Shown in pieces: positions 31,608 through 31,739 of a stretch of DNA of 31,739 bases. The notes below the pieces were generated by a model that was not told the DNA's origin, searched no databases, and saw only the letters and a list, made by a program, of their open reading frames with translations. Source of the DNA: Actinomycetota bacterium (GTDB taxonomy: Bacteria; Actinomycetota; Acidimicrobiia; Acidimicrobiales; CADCTF01); contig JAHWJQ010000004.1 in NCBI GenBank assembly GCA_019348305.1, forward strand, positions 1 through 31,739, given 5' to 3'. Every line of letters starts with the position of its first letter. The first letter of the stretch is position 1. The position numbers and the translations under genes are program-made.

Positions 31608-31613
31608 TAAGAT
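31608..31613 (+). promoter_or_regulatory. -10 box (TAAGAT) of Nfu-like gene, leaderless
   Basis: TAAGAT ends 6 nt before ATG 31620. Confidence 0.5.
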
Positions 31614-31619
31614 CCCGGC

Positions 31620-31739
31620 ATGGCCACCGCCACCCCCTCCCCGACGCCCAATCCCAACGCCATGCGCTTCGCCCTCGACGTGACGCTGCCCGGGACGATC
31701 ACCGCCTCGTCGCCGGAACAAGCGGGTGACAACGCTTTC
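31620..31739 (+). CDS. Nfu/NifU N-terminal-domain-like protein (3' partial)
   Basis: The first 40 codons of a gene cut by the window end. The residues TPSPTPNPNAMRFALD match the start of the Nfu N-terminal (Nfu_N) domain, whose signature is PNPxAxxF followed by strands. Full Nfu proteins carry or assemble iron-sulfur clusters, but the N-domain alone also occurs in small proteins without the cluster-binding CxxC. The missing 3' part would decide this. The start at 31620 is supported by the -10 box 6 nt upstream. Confidence 0.65.
   Translation, partial: MATATPSPTPNPNAMRFALDVTLPGTITASSPEQAGDNAF

Noticed and set aside
31585..31613. tRNA T-arm (stem GGCTGG/CCAGCC with loop TTCGACA)
   Set aside because: There is no matching acceptor, D-arm or anticodon arm in the ~60 nt upstream, and the same stem is explained by the 15-bp inverted repeat.

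Overview
This is a GC-rich actinobacterial chromosome segment. Many GTG/TTG starts, TANNNT -10 boxes almost touching start codons, and actinobacterial families (DUF3151, DUF3152, a leaderless L,D-transpeptidase, SirB1-like and Nudix proteins) point to Actinomycetota. An Acidimicrobiia-like lineage fits best, but that is a judgement from remembered families and no marker gene was searched. Coding density is high, and I see no rRNA, tRNA, CRISPR array, insertion sequence or phage gene.

Positions 1-9857 are mostly minus strand. They hold a truncated lipoprotein gene that runs in frame into delta'-like (HolB) sequence, two small conserved-looking proteins, a thioesterase and RNase D pair, a flavin reductase and metalloprotease lipoprotein pair, a secreted CAP-domain protein with beta-repeat units, the bifunctional proline catabolism enzyme PutA, and a DUF3151 protein.

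Positions 9890-18359 are plus strand and are the most distinctive part. After a HIT-family protein come four overlapping genes that together contain a whole branched-chain-amino-acid-type (Liv) ABC importer in an unusual arrangement: an MFS transporter fused to a LivF-type ATPase, a single-pass anchored extracytoplasmic protein of unknown function, a membrane-anchored periplasmic-binding protein, and a LivH-LivM-LivG triple fusion. The 4-nt overlaps imply one translationally coupled unit. A leaderless L,D-transpeptidase gene follows.

Positions 18381-31739 are mixed housekeeping and surface functions: TyrS, an AlkA-like DNA glycosylase, a DUF3152 zinc-peptidase-like lipoprotein, a Nudix hydrolase, an acyl-CoA synthetase, a SirB1-like protein, a gamma-glutamyltransferase, a lipoprotein, a methyltransferase fused to a Mug-type uracil/thymine DNA glycosylase, a DEAD-box RNA helicase with a structured leader, the GTPase TypA/BipA, a small coiled-coil protein, and the start of an Nfu/NifU-N-like gene.

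Gene expression signals recur: at about ten genes a -10 hexamer lies 5-7 nt before the start codon, implying leaderless mRNAs. At two junctions the TAG stop codon of one gene forms the first half of the next gene's -10 box.
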